A stretch of DNA of 64,000 nucleotides, taken from the NCBI GenBank assembly GCA_003439945.1, contig QVRM01006811.1:412001-476000 (forward strand), read 5' to 3'. The DNA is from Dermanyssus gallinae (taxonomy: Eukaryota > Arthropoda > Arachnida > Mesostigmata > Dermanyssidae). The position numbers and the translations under genes are program-made. The notes beneath the pieces were generated by a model. The model searched no databases. It saw nothing but the letters and a program-made list of their open reading frames with translations, and had not been told where the DNA came from. How positions within the stretch are numbered: position 1 is the stretch's first letter; each line of letters starts with the position of its first letter. Shown here piece after piece: positions 36,198 through 47,930 of the stretch.

Positions 36198-36199
<2 letters not shown>
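32740..36199. other. No gene recognised
   Basis: Mostly unique sequence. It includes a 13-C run (33443-33455), a ttccaag heptamer repeat near 33820-33842 next to AATAAA on the minus strand, and an ATT run at 35498-35521. No coding feature is supported. Confidence 0.5.

Positions 36200-36266
<67 letters not shown>
36200..36266. repeat. (TA)n microsatellite
   Basis: Perfect TA run of about 67 bp. Confidence 0.95.
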
Positions 36267-36268
<2 letters not shown>

Positions 36269-36797
36269 GGAGACTGTAGAAGTCCCGCGCTCGTCTAGAG
36301 TTTAGTAGATTACATTCTTGAGCTGACATTTTGTATGCACTATATACTGTGTTAACTACATGTTCAGCGTGCTATCTTACTTAGTTAATCTAGACTAGAG
36401 TTAATCTAGAAACAACGGTGGCAATGCATAACACAAAGAGCACTTGCTATACTTATTCACAGCAAATTGATATAAGTATTTACACATGATTTACAAGTTG
36501 TTCAACAACCCGTCACCTTGAAAAATGCGATTAACTAAAACTTGCGTTACAATAGCAAATATTTAAAGCACGTATTTCCACCCGATTCAAGTAATTTTAT
36601 ATTTGTTTCTACAAACAGATGTTCAACTAGCTTGTGCAGAAGCCTGAGTTTGGCGCAATAATCGGTGCGAAGTTACTGGCCTGGCTGTGTAGTATCGGCT
36701 AGCTAATATTTCGCCGTCAAAAACATTCAGGACGCATACAGATGCATTCGGAGAAATGTCCTTTGACTGTTCAAAGTCAAGCACCATACGTTTTCTA

Positions 36798-36880
36798 TAG
36801 GACTACAAAAAAGTTTTTTCCGGTTTTGTCCGTAGAAAAACATTAAAAAAACCGAAAAACAAGGTTTTTGTAGACCCAGT
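36798..36880. mobile_element. Hairpin MITE copy 3, complete
   Basis: Left arm ggactacaaaaaagttttttccgg, centre ttttgtccgtag-aaaacatt, right arm aaaaaaccgaaaaac..tttttgtagaccc. The arms pair over about 30 bp with small bulges. Flanks are tata on the left and agta on the right, compatible with TA target duplication. Confidence 0.75.
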
Positions 36881-36959
36881 AGATGTGGAGGCTATTTCAG
36901 ACGAAATAAACGCGTGCGGTCTGGCACATATGTGCTATTTTACTTCCCTGGCATTTGCT

Positions 36960-36962
<3 letters not shown>

Positions 36963-37013
<51 letters not shown>
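36963..37013. repeat. (TA)n microsatellite
   Basis: Perfect TA run of about 51 bp, 80 bp downstream of a MITE copy. Confidence 0.95.
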
Positions 37014-37015
<2 letters not shown>

Positions 37016-37380
37016 AGTGGGAAAAGAATGCGGATTAGGTTTCCAGAGGGGATGTATCGAAGGGTGCCAGAATAACTGAACGGCCCATATTACACGTATG
37101 ACGTATGCTAGAGTCAACATAAATACCATACGTTTTCTAGACGTGAAGGCCTTCTCAAACAAGGTTGAAGCATTCAGTCTGGTGCATATAAGAGCTTTAA
37201 ATGGCTAACGATCATACTACTGGTGGGTCCACGCTTAAAATAAATGAATGCCAATGAAAGATCAGCGAGCATCATTCTTTTAATAACACATCTGTACTGC
37301 TGGTCTCGTTACATATGTCCTAGTCTAATTCAGTAACATTTGCTTGCATCACCTTAAAAAAAGAAAAACAAAAATATTTA

Positions 37381-38248
37381 TAGAAAATATTGTGATGATT
37401 TATTAATCATTTACAATACGTTTGCACACTCGGCAGTGCTCGCCTTAATAAAAATTGAGTAAAAAGGTGTCACGTGAAGTTAAGAGTCAGTTGTCCGTGT
37501 CCTTGCTTGATGGTAACCCCTGCTCTTATGGACCCGGTGCGAGCGGTATATCCTCAAGGCTCCTTGCAAAGTTAAAACGGTGAGATCCATAAGATTCCTC
37601 TTCGTGACGCCGAGCCCCAAGAGCGTCCTCGTAGATTCGGAGTCCCATACACCACTCATAGAGATAGTGATGGATCCGAATCTGCGAGGTTTTTGCGGGT
37701 CGGGGAGCGCCGCTCTTAGGAACTCGACGTCATATTAGATGATCTTGTCTTGCCGTGCTTTTGCCAGGTCCCGGCCGCAAACCTCGGCATCTAAAACCCA
37801 GACCTCGGTAGGTGTTGTTATTACGAGGTCGGGCTTTAGACCCGGTGCGCCCGGTCGACGGAATACTCGCTCGCGAACCACCTCATGACCCCTTTCGCGG
37901 AGAAGACGCGCCACGCTATCACAGACGTCGTCATGTCTCTTAATGGTTTGTTTGTGTGTTGTATCGCACATCTGAGCGACATGAGCCAACGTCTCAGGCG
38001 CATGACACCCGTGCCTACAACGTTTGTTGTAGCCCGGGCGTCCCCTGGCCAATCTGGCACGCGTTGGTAGTGCGTTGATCCTGAGCTTTAGTAGGTTTAA
38101 ATACTCCTTACCAGATAGGTAGGGCATACCCTTAATCCAGTAATGTACAAAGGGCGTTTCGTGTGCTTTTTTAAATGTGCCCCATTGAACGTGTTGTGTA
38201 GTTGTTGAGACCAGTAATCGGTCTCTTGTGTAGCGGTCTCACTGGAGG
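37381..38248 (-). mobile_element. R2-like element copy C, 5'-truncated
   Basis: Nearly identical to 25387-26250 of copy B through the 3' UTR, the endonuclease domain and the zinc knuckle. The 3' end shares gaaaatatt with copy D, defining the family terminus better than copy B does. The 5' break at about 38248 is followed by ggtctcaat, which repeats a piece of the element's own sequence, and then a short TA run. Confidence 0.85.
37484..38160 (-). pseudogene. Zinc knuckle and RLE of an R2-like element, one stop
   Basis: Encodes HYWIKGMPYLSGKEYLNLL, the zinc knuckle CRHGCHAPETLAHVAQMC followed by HKQTIKRHDD, and the endonuclease motifs KPDLV and VWVLDAEVCGRDLAKARQDK. Here the Trp codon that is a stop in copy B is intact. 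A TAA at 37735 interrupts where copy B has Lys (AAA), after which the frame continues YDVEFLRAAL to the shared end RTRTTDS. Comparing B and C shows each has lost function by different mutations, so they are independent insertions. The RT domain is absent. Confidence 0.85.
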
Positions 38249-38259
38249 TGGTCTCAATA

Positions 38260-39457
38260 TATATATATGTATAATTGAAGAGTAGGACACGGAATGCGGT
38301 AGCGTATCCGACTCTAGGGAGACCCCTTTGTAAGTAGGGCTCGTAGACAGACGTGGCCTGCTTTAAGGAAGGGCCCCAGGCAATGCCGTGCCGCCGTTAA
38401 CCGGCACTTTCCCAAGAGGTGAACTTAACTAGTCTAGGAAAAAATATGATTCTGCCGAGCTAACCGCCCACTAAACTTTTCCTGGGCGAGGGGAGATCGC
38501 CTGTAGTCGTAACCCGGCTAGTGATGGAACGCCACATTGGCTGTAGTAAAATCAAGCAGATTGGCGTAGCTATTAGGCCTAAAGTAGAAGCCGAAAATTG
38601 CGTAGTATTTACTGTTCGTTTAAATGAGACAAGTGGCAGAACCCGGTGCGGTATTTAGGTGTGCGTAGCCCAGCAAAAGTTGTTGTGTACATTTATTTCC
38701 GACAAAGAGCAAACTAGTGGAGAGACCCTGGAGTGACGAAGCCGCAGTGGAAAATTGGCAGACCAAGAAGTGATTATGGACTGAGCGAGAACAGATCAGA
38801 TTGAACACTATTACTAAACGTTCCCCTTGCGACTGTTAAATTGAGGGTGTTCCGTTCAACGCTCGACTAGAGACAGCCTCTGGTTGTGTTGGAGATCACT
38901 GATTGCAGGTTATGTTGCGCCTTGGACCCTCTTTAATCGAGTGTTTCAAGCTGTAGCAACGGTCGTTTCAGATAATTATTTTACTAAAAGAATACTTAGG
39001 TGAGGTACTCTTACTTGTTAAGCGCTCGGGGTATTTTGCCAAAAATGTGTGCGGTATTAAAACCCAAGTTTTAGTGTAGATGTCTCTGTTGTGAATCAGC
39101 CTATGCGGTGGGGTTAAATGCGCAATCGTACGTGTGTGCATAGTGTAAGTCGGTACAAGCTTAGCCCGAACCATTCAACCATATGCTTTGAACCATATCT
39201 GCTAATTTTGTTTTCTATACAAGCATTTGCTAGCAGCTGCAAATAGCCATTAATACTGGATAAGATGTCCAAAGAGTGGCGAGTGAGCGCATGCCACCCA
39301 AGAGTGACGAGATAGTGCCACTTAGACCAGGCCACCATAGCCTATCGCGTAGACGCCGAAGCTCGTGCAAATTGGATATTCGCGATCCTCGTCAATACTA
39401 CGACCGCACCATCGTCACCACCATCGCAAACTACTATTAATACGCAGAAGAGGATAT
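38260..39457. other. No gene recognised
   Basis: Short TA run at 38257-38268, then unique sequence without supported features. Confidence 0.55.
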
Positions 39458-40219
39458 CTAGGAGCTATGTTGACAAACGGCAGCGTACCGGGTCGACGAT
39501 TCGTTTTGTTGTAGCTCCCCAAGCATACACGTTGTCGCATTGACCTCTTTCCGATGTGTGGCGGATTCAAAGTGCTCCTCCTTTTCTGATAGACCGTGCG
39601 TGTTTAAATGTGCCGAAACCCTAAACCTATGTACATATTTATACGCTGTGAAAAGGGCTCCTGAAACGGAGAAGCCCTTTGAACACTTACGTCTATATGT
39701 CTTTATTCCTTTCTTGACTATTGCGTCCGTTTTCCGCCGCTGAAATATATCCATGTAATGGCTAGCCAGCCTCAGACAAGTAAACACGAAGAAGCGTACC
39801 GCGGCATAGGCCATGGCCACAACCGGCCAGCCTAGGGAAGCGGCAGATCCACCCCTCTTCTTCATTCTGTCCCAGTGCCCTGGGAAGCTGCAGAACGCCT
39901 GCACTCCCATCTGTTCCCGTTGTTGCTGCTGTAGGTTCGGCTGTAGCTGGGGCCGCTGCACTAGCCCCACCACCGATTCATCAGCTAGCGTTCGATTGAG
40001 GCCGAATCGCCAAGGCCAAATCGTGCAGAGCTCACCAAACTCACAAACCAAGCGCTTTCCAGCTCTATCACGTAATGGCTTCACGGTCGGCTGCTGCGGC
40101 TGGGGGGCGACCACGGTCCAGGCGGTGCCGGGGGGGGGGGGGTCTGCAGGCTGAGGCGGATACTGCCGCAATCGAACCCCCGAAAGAGGCCATCGCATCG
40201 TAATGGACAATAGAAACAC
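39458..40219 (-). other. Long minus-strand ORF (253 codons), probably chance
   Basis: The longest unexplained single frame outside the retroelements. The first ~110 residues are Pro/Gln-rich and the rest mixed. A hydrophobic patch (VVAMAYAAVRFFVFTC) lies in the middle. No domain is recognised, there is no splice or promoter context, and a 13-G run (40130-40142) sits inside it. I list it for completeness only. Confidence 0.15.
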
Positions 40220-40449
40220 ATCGGTGCATCGAGCGCCGCCGGCGTCCGCCTACTACGTTGCGGGGAGCGGGGAGCTGACTACCCTGTCTATGGTTTTTAC
40301 GTAGCCTGCTTACAAAGGTGCAGCAGGTGATGCGGTTGCCATTACTGCCATCGGGTAGCCAAAGCTTCTCTGTGAAATGTGCCTTCCTTTTGTTTGATGA
40401 CATACATTTTCTTTTACCTAGAAAATAGGTGGTTAGTCGGTAGGTGTAT

Positions 40450-40565
40450 AAATCTATAGATAGGTAGATAAATAGATAGATAGACAGATAGATACGCACT
40501 CTCAGACTAGCCGACGGCCCGAACCCGATGTGCCTACTAACCTGCCGCGCCACCTACGCTAATCG
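40450..40565 (-). mobile_element. Candidate tRNA-derived SINE with (TATC)n tail
   Basis: Minus strand: gcgtaggtggcgcggcagg as A-box region (about 40540-40556), GGTTCGGGCC as B box (about 40520-40530), then gtcggctagtctgagagtgcg and a run of tatc units (40452-40496). The head recalls SINE-1 (gtggcg at the same place) but the body differs. Single copy. Confidence 0.4.
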
Positions 40566-43373
40566 CGGCCCTGGGCAAAGCGGCGTCAGCCATGTTAGCT
40601 TGGGACAAGCCTCGTCATCCACTTTGTACCATCAATATGACTGCTATTTCGATTATTACTACTGACGCTACAACAACCTCAACCACAATAAATATAACAT
40701 TAACAACTGCTAATTCCTGCAATCATTATGTCGGTGGAAATGTTTCGTCAAAAATGAACGAGTTACCCTCATATGTGTAACCTTTTAGCCTAGCTGTCCT
40801 CCCAGCAGCTCACAAGAGGGAGTCCCAGTTTAGGACAAACGAGTTAAGAGCATAAGCTCAAAAAAGCTTCAGCTACACAACTATATAATATGACTAATAC
40901 ACACAGGACGTAGGGATCTCGACAAACATGGTAATAATAAGTGAAACGTGCAAATAAAGAACGGAATTGATTCGAAATACTACGCAACATTATAGAAGTA
41001 ATTTGAACAACTGAGCTTCCCAGAAAAGCTTCAATTAAAGAAAGTGTGCTTTGGGTGGTAATTACTTTCTAAAAATTATTTAAAAAATATGAATATATAT
41101 ATATATATATATAATGATTTCAACGTAAGCAATAAAGCATTCCATTAAGGACATCTCTAGATGTTATTATTGGTTCATAAATCGCTTTAGAGTTGTTGAA
41201 TTTCTGATAACGTAAAATGTGTTGTCTACTAGATAGTGACGCATAACTTTTAATGTTTTTAGGCAGGCCTATAATACTGATTGTGCTTCCCCGTAATCAT
41301 CCATTTGTTAAAATAGAGCCATTCCAGCAGGTGACGTGATTTTCATTACAGCTATAGGATGACCGAAGCCTGCGAGATGTGCCTATCTTTTGTCTAATGA
41401 CACACGTTTGCCTAAAAAATGGTCCAACTGGCTAATAGCAACATTTGTTGTCATTGTCGGACACTGGCTGCAGAGACCCCTTTCAAGACACACACACGAG
41501 CTGGAGTTTGTATAAATGGGTTGCTGAATATATGTTAGTTAGATCGCTCGATTTAGGGGAAAAAACAATGTGACACAATGAGGCTGGTTATACGTTGCCC
41601 TCCTCTTATCCCGACAGTTATTATTCGGGCCTTCATTTAAATCAGAACGAGCCGAGCAAGAGTATACGCTCACAATACGCATACCATAGCGGCCTAGTAA
41701 TGACCGCAGAACCAGCCCGAGGCAAATACGCTCCCAGGCTGGAATAGAAGGCTTTCGAGCTAAAATCGTCAACTGGAACGGAGAGACCACGAGAAGAATG
41801 GCTCTGTGGCGTAGTTATGCGTCTAGCAGCAACGTATTCCAAACGTCCGAGAATCCCGTAGCGCTCGGGCGACAACGTTGAAACGTTTCGTATCATCACG
41901 TCCACGCCTTTCGAAGCGACGTACATGCAAGCAAATTGCTCGTTTACAATGGGAACGGAGACAAGGAGCCTAAAGCCACCACCACACTACGAAGGCGACC
42001 TCGCGCACATCATGCAGGCCTCGCTGTCGATGGGTTTGGCTTTTTTTTCCGTTCGTTTGGCCCCCACGCACCAGCACGAACAGAGAAAGCTAACACGCCG
42101 ACAATGATTTTTACATGCTTTTTCGGTCGAAATCGCCGAGCAGGGGACAGTTTCGGTCGTCTTTTACGTGACGCCTGTCTCCCGGAAACGCCGAAAGAAA
42201 TGACAGGCCCTCTGGCCGGCTATCAGCTTTTGGCCGCCCAGAAAAAGGCTCACACAACAAAAGGTGGAAGAAGAAATACCAAAAGAAAAAGGAGAAAAAG
42301 AAGACTAAAGTATAAGTAGCTCTTTGGATGTTTGCCTGAAGAAGTCGCTCGCTCGCTCGCTTGGCGATGCTGCTTGCATTCGTTGTTGTGCTCGTCGTGG
42401 ACGGTTGCCGCCCTTGAAAGCAAGCTGCCCTATATCGGACGGTTGATATGGCGCCCCCCCATCACCGCCACCTTGTCGGCCTTCGTTATGAATGGACCCG
42501 GCTGCCGCAGCCACCGCCGCCGTCACCCCAATGTTATACCCCACCTGTTGAGCGTCGTGTAGCCGTATGTAGGACGACGCCGACCCCCCCCCCCCCTGAG
42601 GGGTAGCGAAAACGATGCGAGCGGTGGTAGCAAATGTAATATACACATACACGGCCATCCGAGAAATCATCTCGGTCGCATATTTTTATATAGAATAGAG
42701 AAGACGGCGGTAGCACCACCAGCAGCAGAAGCAACAACATCAGCAGACAGGGAGGGGATAGGTAGGTGTAAGAGGAAACGAAAGAGAAAGAAAAAGACCC
42801 CCCCCCCCCCATACACACAGAGGAATAGAGGCAAGCATAGCCAGTGTTGTGCATACACAAGGCGCCTTCAGCCGAAGTCCAGCTTCCCGGAAGGTGAAAG
42901 TTAGCGAAAATGGAAGGACAACTCTCTTAGAGAGGACGCGCACGGACACCGCGCAGTATAGCCCGCGTCCAGAGAGAACATCTACGGGTATAAGAGCAGG
43001 CTGTGGTAGGCGTGACCAGAACTGCGTGCCGTCCTTGTCTCCTTGCGTTAGCGCTGTCCTTCTAGAAAGCGTCCAGCTAGCAGGTACAGATTCAAACGTG
43101 ACACCAGCACGGGTTGTTTGTTTCATCCGACCTGCCCGCCCGCTGTTAGACCCGTGCTCAGCACTGCAGCCCGCCTACGCCTCTTCTGGCCACCCGGGCT
43201 TCATTTTGCTGTAATACAAATACGCCCGTAATACGAGCCAGACTGGCTTTCAATATTTGTGTAACCATATACAAACCGCCAACCGGCCGGAAAATAGAAA
43301 GCTGCACGACGGTATACATTCATTCATTCATTCAAATGGTATTAATGAATTGCTAGCATAGATACTGTAATGT

Positions 43374-43375
<2 letters not shown>
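40566..43375. other. No gene recognised
   Basis: Ordinary sequence to about 41900 with a short TA run at 41093-41113. From 41900 to 43200 it is GC/CpG-richer with 13-C runs at 42584-42596 and 42798-42810. Open frames there (such as 41936-42319, with a Lys/Arg-rich end) have no recognisable motifs. Confidence 0.45.

Positions 43376-43405
<30 letters not shown>
43376..43405. repeat. (TA)n microsatellite
   Basis: TA run of about 30 bp. Confidence 0.9.
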
Positions 43406-43407
<2 letters not shown>

Positions 43408-43554
43408 CGTGGAACTGGTTAGTTTGTAGCGGCAACTTGTAGCGAGAATTATTCGGTCTCTTTTAATCCAATGAGCTGTTAGTGTTTAACAGACACTCTT
43501 GCTGCAATTACGGTAGGGAAGCTTGGCTTCATTTTTAAGCGATGTACATATATA

Positions 43555-43631
43555 TAGGGCAACAAAAAAGTGTTTTCGATTTTGTCCGTAAAGAATCATT
43601 ATAAAATCCGAAAAAAAAATTGTAGACCTAA
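43555..43631. mobile_element. Hairpin MITE copy 4, complete but diverged
   Basis: Left arm gggcaacaaaaaagtgttttcga, centre ttttgtccgtaaagaatcatt, right arm aaatccgaaaaaaaaattgtagacct. Flanks are tata on the left and aata on the right. The left end lies in a short TA run. Confidence 0.7.
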
Positions 43632-43639
43632 TAGAAACA

Positions 43640-46600
43640 AAATTCATTGCATCCTGCTGTCCTTGATGCAAGAAAAATTTTAGGATCAATAAATTAGTTA
43701 AACGCGATCTGTGTGCTCTAATTGGCGTAGCGTCGAGCTGAAGAGCACATAACTGAATCAGATAAAATTGAGAAAAGCATCATATTCGCCAAGCGGCAAA
43801 GTACACCAAGGTGACAGAAGGAAATTGACACTGAAACTATTTTGAATTTCTCTAACTGACCCAATTGTGAACAAATTCCGGAAAAGGGATGCACGCCCGC
43901 GACTGTTCTCCTAAATTTGCTAAATTTTCAGTAAAAAGCATTCGTTTCAATCTGTATCTGCAGGGCCATTTGACAGAGAAGGCCCGACAACATTTTGTTC
44001 AAAGAAGGCCATGTAAAAAATCCCGGTCCGGATCAAAGAAGGCCCGATAACATTTCAATTAGTTAATACAGGCGACGAGTTATGAGTAGACGTAAACGTG
44101 CGCCCATCGTTTTGTTTCCGGCGCCCGCAGTTGTGGAAATCAGGACAGTCCCGCTTTTTGCCCTGCGCCGTTTATTAGACTCGATGAGAACTGGTTTATT
44201 CTTCTGAATCAAGTTAGATTTATATTCCATTTGTATTTCCATCGTTTTTATAATATTGCTTTTAACGTTTGAAATTTAACTGAATATAGTTATGTTATGC
44301 AGATATACAGTACTTGTATTACTAAATATTTATACATATACATATATATATACATAAGACAAAGACGTCCGTGACGTCCGAAGACGTCCAAATACAGTAA
44401 CAGACGACAAAAGTGTGGCTCTACAAAGGTCGCGATTGACAAAAACTCAATCGTAACATATGCATTGCTTGCTTGTTGACTGCCTGGATGCCAAATCCTA
44501 CACATTGACCAAAATAGCTGCTCGGTGTGTTGTACCTCGTGATTTGTCATAGGTCATAGGACGAAAAAGGGATGTGAGTCTTTCTAACGCGACAAATTCT
44601 GGTAAAATTCGATAAGGGCCATTCTTCCTTGTTCTGGAGATTCGTTATAAGCGATGAGACTGGGAAGCATTTTTATTACCGGCTAATGAAGCGCCCAGTT
44701 TATTCTCTTGAGTTGGTATAGTGTGATTCCTTCCTATTTTCGAATTTAAAATATAAGAAATTAAAGAAAGACACATCGATTCACTTGAATAATAACTTGA
44801 ATCCATCGAGGTGGAGCTAGAAAACATCGAAAAAAGCAAGTTGGAGGTGTGCCTCGATACATTGATTTTACCGCCTCAAGAAACATGTTGAAATTAGTGT
44901 ACATTACGTAAATATCGCACTAAGCATTGGACTTTCAGATAATTTTCTCTGCATTGAGTGTGCATATAATTTTGCTATTACTACTGTTAGCAGCTGCTTT
45001 TGGCATGTATTTCAAACGGGGGCAATGCAACTATCTCTTCGTGAGGGCCAGGCAGGCAGACGCATGATCATTCGTATAAACTTAAGACTACTGCCGACAG
45101 ATGTGCTCTGTGTACTATTCGTGGAAGTTCGTATTCGAACGAACCGGCCGCTGATAGCCATGAACTATGTATCTGACACAGACAATAGTGGCGATATTCA
45201 CATGCATGTTCAGACAAGAGGTGAGACACACTGAAAAGATTGAGGTCTTCAACCTCCGAACTTGTTCAACATGATGCCCAAGAGAAAACTTTTAAATGAC
45301 ACAATGTACACGACGCCTTTAACCTCAATCAAACCGGTGCGCAGGCTGGTAGATGCACAATGCGGCTCCTTGCCCTCTATTGACAAGCAACGCATAATGT
45401 ACATTGTAAAACACCTTATAGGCAAACCAAAGCATGCCCGAGTGAGGTGTCCCCATATTCTGTAATGACCATATATCAACTTTGGAACAATTTCAAGATA
45501 GTGCTGCTTCGTCGGGACGGACATTTGTCAGACGCCTACCTTTCCGTTGCGACAGGGTATGCTCTGTATTATATTTCTGAAACTTCAAAGAGCTTGTCAG
45601 CGTAAAGAGAAATCAGTATCCCTACGTATATCCTAAAATCCACGGAATGCGTAATGTGTGTAACACGACAAAACTGCGAAAAAGTTTTATGTTTATCACT
45701 GCATTGCTAATTGCTATCTTTGTCGCGTATGACGCGCATGATATGATAGAGATAGTAGACTCTATTAACCGGCGAGGAAGGGCGTCGTCACTTGACCTTC
45801 AGCGACCGCTGTATGACCGAAGCCCGGCCCTGCAACCTCCAGGACTCCTAGTTTGTGCTTTCACTGCATACTGTTCTTGTTGTCGGCGCATCAGCACTGT
45901 TTCACTACGCTCGAAGTGTTCAAACTCTGTGCCAACAACGCATCAACCGATGTCGCCTTATAGTTGTTCTGCTTCGATCAGCATCTTCCGTCTACGCGAT
46001 GTCCCACAACGACCAGCGACCACTCGTCCCCCTTTTCCGCCGGGTGCAGGGCACACGACACGTGCGGCCCTGTTTGCGTGACCTGCAATATGTCCTGCTG
46101 TGCCCACAGTAGTATTAATAACATTAGCTATAATTAAAGTTGGCGTGGAGGTCATCAGAAGACAATCAGTCGCTCTTTCGACATGGTTTCTCAACGCACA
46201 CAAGTGGGCACTTAACTTTAATGCTAGGTTGTGGGAAGCTGCTCGGCTGCGACAGCAAGAGAGGTCAGTTAGGCGCGTTACTATTGATCGTACGAGAATA
46301 TCGTGAAATATCTAGGAAATCTCGTCACGCTCAATTTTTATCCGTCAACCAACAAAGCAGTGAACTGTGATTGCGAGTTCCATTATATATGTTTTATATG
46401 TCCTTATTGTGTTCCCTATTTTACTTAGCCATGCAAATGGGGTGCTTACTTATTTGAGTCCGCTGAGCAAAACCGAACAAGTATAGCAATACAGTTGATT
46501 TCAGGCATCAGGACATCTTCTACTCGTAATAGCTTATCTGCTTCTATTACAACAGCATCGGTCTGTACAGTGACTAGCATATTGCCAGTTGTCAACTATG

Positions 46601-46760
46601 ATGCTATAATCACTAATCGCCTGCCGCTTGCGGAAATCACAGCCAAAGCCTGAAACATTATTAGCAAACAATTTGATCACTTCAATCAGATAATGTGTTT
46701 GAATGTACATTTTCTGGGACTGCCAAGTTCTTCTGTCGATGTATCGTTCTGTCATGTTGA
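43640..46760. other. No gene recognised
   Basis: Over 3 kb of unique sequence. A partial tandem repeat (agaaggcccga-aacattt) occurs at about 43978 and 44037. The frame at 45647-46081 has one hydrophobic stretch (FITALLIAIFVAY) but no other support. Confidence 0.5.
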
Positions 46761-46767
46761 ACATGCC

Positions 46768-46932
46768 GTCAAGCCCGGTATCGTGGCGTATTCGCGTGAC
46801 CCCTCGCGACCGGAAAAGACACATAGGTGCACGGAGCCGATCCCCACCGTTACACGTTTGTACTTATGGGCATGTCCGTCTTAAGTAAACCCCGTCAAAA
46901 GCAAACCTGTGGACGTTAAACCTGTTGGCTGA
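46768..46932 (+). mobile_element. tRNA-derived SINE-1, copy 2
   Basis: Plus-strand copy aligned end to end with 28261-28425: head gtcaagcccggtatcgtggcg, a decayed B box (ggagccgatcc), body catgtccgtctt, tail gtggacgttaaacctgttggctg. The B box has lost ggttcga, so pol III transcription is unlikely. Confidence 0.75.
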
Positions 46933-46939
46933 GGGTCGG

Positions 46940-47815
46940 CCAAAATATGTTTGTGTTGAACATCTTGCAGATATTCAAATTTATTCTATAAGAGCCATAA
47001 TCAAAGAAGTTACAATAAAAGCATAACATCAAAAAAAACAATAGTAATGGTGATTCTTTTGTTTAGCAGTCATCACACTGTATAACTATATAACGTTGTT
47101 ATACACGTCACGTATGCACAAATCAGGTGTGTGGTTTTGCTGTGGAGAGAGGTTGGGAGAGAAAGAGAAAGAGAGATAGAAAGGAAAGGAAAGAAAAGGA
47201 AGAAAGGCGGCCATATAGAGCTCTTCTAATTTCACGCCAGGACCAGTCTGGTTAAGCTGCTGCAAATCACTTGCGCTTGTCCGGCGCATTCATTTGCGTT
47301 GTGTTCGGCTGCAGGCTACGCTAAGACAGAGGAAACGAAGCCTTTGGCGGCAGGTTACGTTGAAACAGACGAGAATAAGCCTTTGGCTGCCACGCTACTG
47401 CTGCTGCCATGATGTACGCGCGTTGTTCACAGCATGAGTTTTCTAGTCTCGCCGTGGCGGCAGCGGTAGCGTGGTAGCGGCGGTTACTTATTCGGTTTCT
47501 GGGCCGACATGCGGGGGTGCGGAGAAAGAGTTCCGAGTAATCCTAAGAAATTGAATTCTGAGATTGAATGGAAAGACTTATACGGAACTGTCTGGCGTTC
47601 CATACGCTTCGGTCGTTATTATGGTCGTAGTGGTTGTTGTTGTCGTTGTCGTTCTTGTTGTTGCCGGTGCTGAGGTTTTTCTAAATGACACTGTTATTGT
47701 TGTTGAGCTTGTTCATGGCTACTGCAATATTGCAATATTACTTATAACACTGAAGATTATTATAATGCTGACAAAAATTATTGTGGCTATACAGTTAAAT
47801 GCTGGACCTACTTCT
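46940..47815. other. No gene recognised
   Basis: Unique sequence with a purine-rich stretch at 47147-47206 and a GTT-rich stretch at 47625-47670. Confidence 0.5.
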
Positions 47816-47884
47816 GTTATTATTATTATTATTATTATTATGGACCGACATAGCCCGCCGGCAAATTTATTTGTCCATGTTGTC

Positions 47885-47930
<46 letters not shown>
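47816..47930. repeat. Two (ATT)n tracts beside a LINE 3' end
   Basis: ATT runs at 47816-47841 and 47887-47930, separated by 45 bp. The second directly borders the 3' end of the LINE at 47931. The first is preceded by cttctgttatt, which also precedes the ATT tract at 49679, so part of the flank may be duplicated. Confidence 0.85.

Noticed and set aside
41936..42319. 127-codon ORF with Lys/Arg-rich end
   Set aside because: No recognisable domain; basic tail comes from an AAG/AAA-rich stretch.
45647..46081. Single-pass membrane protein
   Set aside because: One hydrophobic segment only; composition after it is random-looking and other frames are equally open.
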